Of a stretch of 7,295 nt of DNA, positions 5,570 through 7,295 are shown in pieces (position 1 is the first letter of the stretch; each line of letters opens with the position of its first letter). The DNA lies in the NCBI GenBank assembly GCA_029939085.1, contig JAOZTQ010000017.1, positions 6,082-13,376 on the forward strand, read 5' to 3'. Under the pieces are notes generated by a model that ran no database searches, was not told where the DNA came from, and was given only the letters and a program-made list of their open reading frames with translations. Both the position numbers and the translations under genes were made by a program. Source of the DNA: Candidatus Nanopelagicales bacterium (lineage in GTDB: Bacteria > Actinomycetota > Actinomycetes > S36-B12 > GCA-2699445).

Positions 5570-5613
5570 GACACTCGACGCCCCGGGGCACAACCTCGGG
5601 GCGTCGCCGTGTC
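5570..5613 (+). other. Strong GC-rich hairpin in the groES-groEL spacer
   Basis: CGACGCCCCG (5576-5585) pairs perfectly with CGGGGCGTCG (5597-5606). The stem can extend inward by G-U, G-C and G-C pairs to 13 pairs with a five-base loop (CACAA). An outer GACAC/GTGTC helix (5570-5574 with 5609-5613) closes beyond a small internal loop. It begins nine bases after the groES stop. The 3' side continues with CTGGGTTCCC rather than a T-run, so it is not a standard intrinsic terminator. Processing, 3' end protection of a groES transcript or partial attenuation are the likely roles. Confidence 0.8.
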
Positions 5614-5637
5614 TGGGTTCCCGTAACAGATAGGAAC

Positions 5638-5641
5638 AGGA
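5638..5641 (+). promoter_or_regulatory. Ribosome binding site of groEL
   Basis: AGGA lies four bases before the ATG at 5646, and a second AGGA at 5632-5635 lies ten bases before it. The start is followed by the normal GroEL N-terminus MPKILEFDSNAR. The A-rich tract before the ATG is probably unstructured. Confidence 0.65.
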
Positions 5642-5645
5642 AAAA

Positions 5646-7283
5646 ATGCCAAAGATTCTTGAATTTGATTCCAATGCCCGCGCCTCACTGGAGCGTGGTG
5701 TGGACCAGTTGGCCGATACGGTCCGAGTCACGCTTGGCCCGAAAGGCCGCAATGTGGTGCTCGACAAGTCATGGGGAGCGCCCACGATCACAAATGATGG
5801 TGTGACAATCGCTCGAGAGATTGAGCTCGATGACCCGTATGAAAATCTGGGTGCGCAGCTGGTCAAAGAGGTAGCCACCAAGACCAACGACATTGCGGGC
5901 GATGGAACGACAACGGCGACAGTATTGGCGCAGGCGTTAGTCCACGAGGGTCTGCGAGTAGTTACTGCGGGAGTTAACCCACTGGCACTTAAGCGGGGCC
6001 TCGACGTGGCTTGTGATGCTGTTGTCGAACAGCTGAAGTCTGATGCGCGTGAAGTTGCTGGTGAGCGTGAAACCGAGCAGGTCGCAACTATCTCCTCACA
6101 AGACCCAGAAGTAGGGCGGCTCATTGCCGAGGCCTTCGCCAAGGTCGGAGCTGACGGTGTGATTTCAGTCGAGGAAGCCCAGTCGATGGGCGTAGAACTA
6201 TCCTTCACCGAGGGTATGCAGTTCGACAAAGGTTACTTGTCGCCATACTTCGTGACTGATGCCGAGCGCATGGAAGCAGTTCTGGAAGATCCGGCTGTGC
6301 TCCTAGTTCAGGGCAAAATCAGTTCGGTACAGGATCTGCTTCCGCTGCTGGAAAAAATTCTTCAGTCAGGCCAACAGCTCCTGATCATTGCTGAAGATGT
6401 CGAAGGCGAAGCTCTCTCAACCTTGGTGGTGAACCGAGTTCGCGGCACATTGACTGCGGTTGCGGTTAAAGCACCTGCGTTCGGCGATCGTCGCAAAGCG
6501 ATGCTGGAAGATATCGCCATTCTCACCGGCGCCACTGTGATCGCTGAGGAGGTCGGGCTGAAACTCGACCAAGCTGGTCCAGACGTGCTCGGTAACGCTC
6601 GACGAGTAGTTGTGACTAAAGACGACACCACAATCGTTGAGGGCAAAGGAACTGAGGAGGCGGTGGCCGATCGAATTGCTCAGTTGCGTCGGGAGATCGA
6701 CGCGACCGAGTCGGATTGGGACCGCGAGAAACTAAATGAACGACTAGCCAAGTTAGCCGGTGGCGTTTGCGTCATTCAGGTCGGTGCGGCGACTGAGGTG
6801 GAACTCAAGGAGAGAAAGCACCGAATCGAGGATGCCGTGGCTGCGACTCGTGCTGCGCTGGAAGAAGGAATAGTTCCAGGTGGCGGATCGGCACTGGTTC
6901 ACGCGGCTCGCGCGCTAGACGGCGTCCAACTGGCAGACGACGACGAGATGGTCGGCGTCAAAGTAGTAAGAAACGCCTTGGTAGAGCCGCTGCGTTGGAT
7001 TGCCGAGAACGCCGGTGAGGCCGGATACGTTGTCACTACGAGGGTTGCCGACGCTGACGCTGGTACTGGATTTAATGCGAGTACGGGTGAGTACGAAGAT
7101 CTGGTGGCGAATGGAGTGATTGATCCGGTCAAGGTGACGCGATCCGCATTGCAGAACGCAGTCTCGATTGCCGGTCTACTTCTGACAACCGAGGCACTAG
7201 TCGTTGAGAAACCCGAGGATGACGACGATGCCGAGGATCAGGGCCACGGACATAGCCATGGCCCTGGCGGTCACGTGCACTAA
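5646..7283 (+). CDS. groEL1: GroEL, 60 kDa chaperonin with histidine-rich C-terminus (GroEL1 type)
   Basis: This 545-residue ATP-dependent chaperonin subunit has all expected landmarks: VTLGPKGRNVVLD (28-40) with the phosphate-binding TLGPKG, ITNDGVT (48-54) with Asp51, the ATP loop AGDGTTT (84-90) with Asp86, apical domain segments around 190-375, and IEDAVAATRAALEEG (394-408) with catalytic Asp396 (E. coli Asp398), followed by GGGSA. The equatorial C-terminus SIAGLLLTTEALV (507-519) is typical. After an acidic stretch (PEDDDDAED, 523-531) the tail is GHGHSHGPGGHVH, with five histidines, instead of the GGM repeat of housekeeping GroELs. In mycobacteria and streptomycetes the groES-linked copy (GroEL1) carries such a tail while a separate GroEL2 has GGM. 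The gene follows groES in the same CIRCE-controlled operon; only 12 bases follow its stop, so no terminator can be assessed. Confidence 0.97.
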   Translation: MPKILEFDSNARASLERGVDQLADTVRVTLGPKGRNVVLDKSWGAPTITNDGVTIAREIELDDPYENLGAQLVKEVATKTNDIAGDGTTTATVLAQALVHEGLRVVTAGVNPLALKRGLDVACDAVVEQLKSDAREVAGERETEQVATISSQDPEVGRLIAEAFAKVGADGVISVEEAQSMGVELSFTEGMQFDKGYLSPYFVTDAERMEAVLEDPAVLLVQGKISSVQDLLPLLEKILQSGQQLLIIAEDVEGEALSTLVVNRVRGTLTAVAVKAPAFGDRRKAMLEDIAILTGATVIAEEVGLKLDQAGPDVLGNARRVVVTKDDTTIVEGKGTEEAVADRIAQLRREIDATESDWDREKLNERLAKLAGGVCVIQVGAATEVELKERKHRIEDAVAATRAALEEGIVPGGGSALVHAARALDGVQLADDDEMVGVKVVRNALVEPLRWIAENAGEAGYVVTTRVADADAGTGFNASTGEYEDLVANGVIDPVKVTRSALQNAVSIAGLLLTTEALVVEKPEDDDDAEDQGHGHSHGPGGHVH

Positions 7284-7295
7284 ACGCGAATTACA

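Noticed and set aside
5570..5613. Intrinsic (rho-independent) terminator after groES
   Set aside because: The stem is strong, but the following bases are CCC/GGG-rich with no T-run, and groEL follows directly. It is recorded as an intercistronic hairpin instead.
5303..6229. Long open frame (308 codons) on the minus strand across groES and the start of groEL
   Set aside because: It is fully antisense to two strongly conserved genes, low in complexity (Ser/Thr/Ala-rich), and its peptide resembles no family. It is a coding shadow.

Overview
The window looks like chromosomal core DNA from an actinomycete of moderate GC content (Actinomycetota; no finer placement is possible from this sequence). 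Three things point that way: the gene order hydrolase-tsaE-tsaB-rimI-tsaD, a groES-groEL pair controlled by CIRCE whose GroEL carries a histidine-rich C-terminus instead of a GGM tail, and GTG starts at five of the eight complete genes. I see no mobile element, CRISPR array, tRNA, rRNA or sign of recent transfer.

Layout. Bases 1-2764 (+ strand) are a tightly overlapping operon: the C-terminal end of an alpha/beta hydrolase, then tsaE, tsaB, rimI and tsaD. TsaB, TsaD and TsaE are the threonylcarbamoyl-transfer half of the tRNA t6A37 machinery; RimI is the N-acetyltransferase usually found inside this cluster. The first three junctions are all GTGA stop/start overlaps, and tsaD has its own strong ribosome binding site inside rimI. 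Bases 2765-2876 are a short convergent gap. Bases 2877-5049 (- strand) hold, in transcription order, a class I SAM-dependent methyltransferase with a THUMP-like C-terminus, azlC and azlD (a two-subunit branched-chain amino acid exporter), with an 8-base gap and a 1-base overlap.

Bases 5050-5260 are a divergent regulatory region between the methyltransferase and groES. It contains two CIRCE operators for the heat-shock repressor HrcA, a promoter whose -35 lies inside the first CIRCE, and two further inverted repeats. Bases 5261-7283 (+ strand) are groES and groEL, separated by an 85-base spacer that folds into a strong GC-rich hairpin with no U-tract.

Assessment. Every gene belongs to a recognised family and most are housekeeping genes. 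I do not see a clearly new biological system. The points most worth a second look are the uncharacterised methyltransferase beside the chaperonin promoter, the tandem CIRCE arrangement, the groES-groEL hairpin, and the His-rich GroEL, which implies a second chaperonin elsewhere in the genome.
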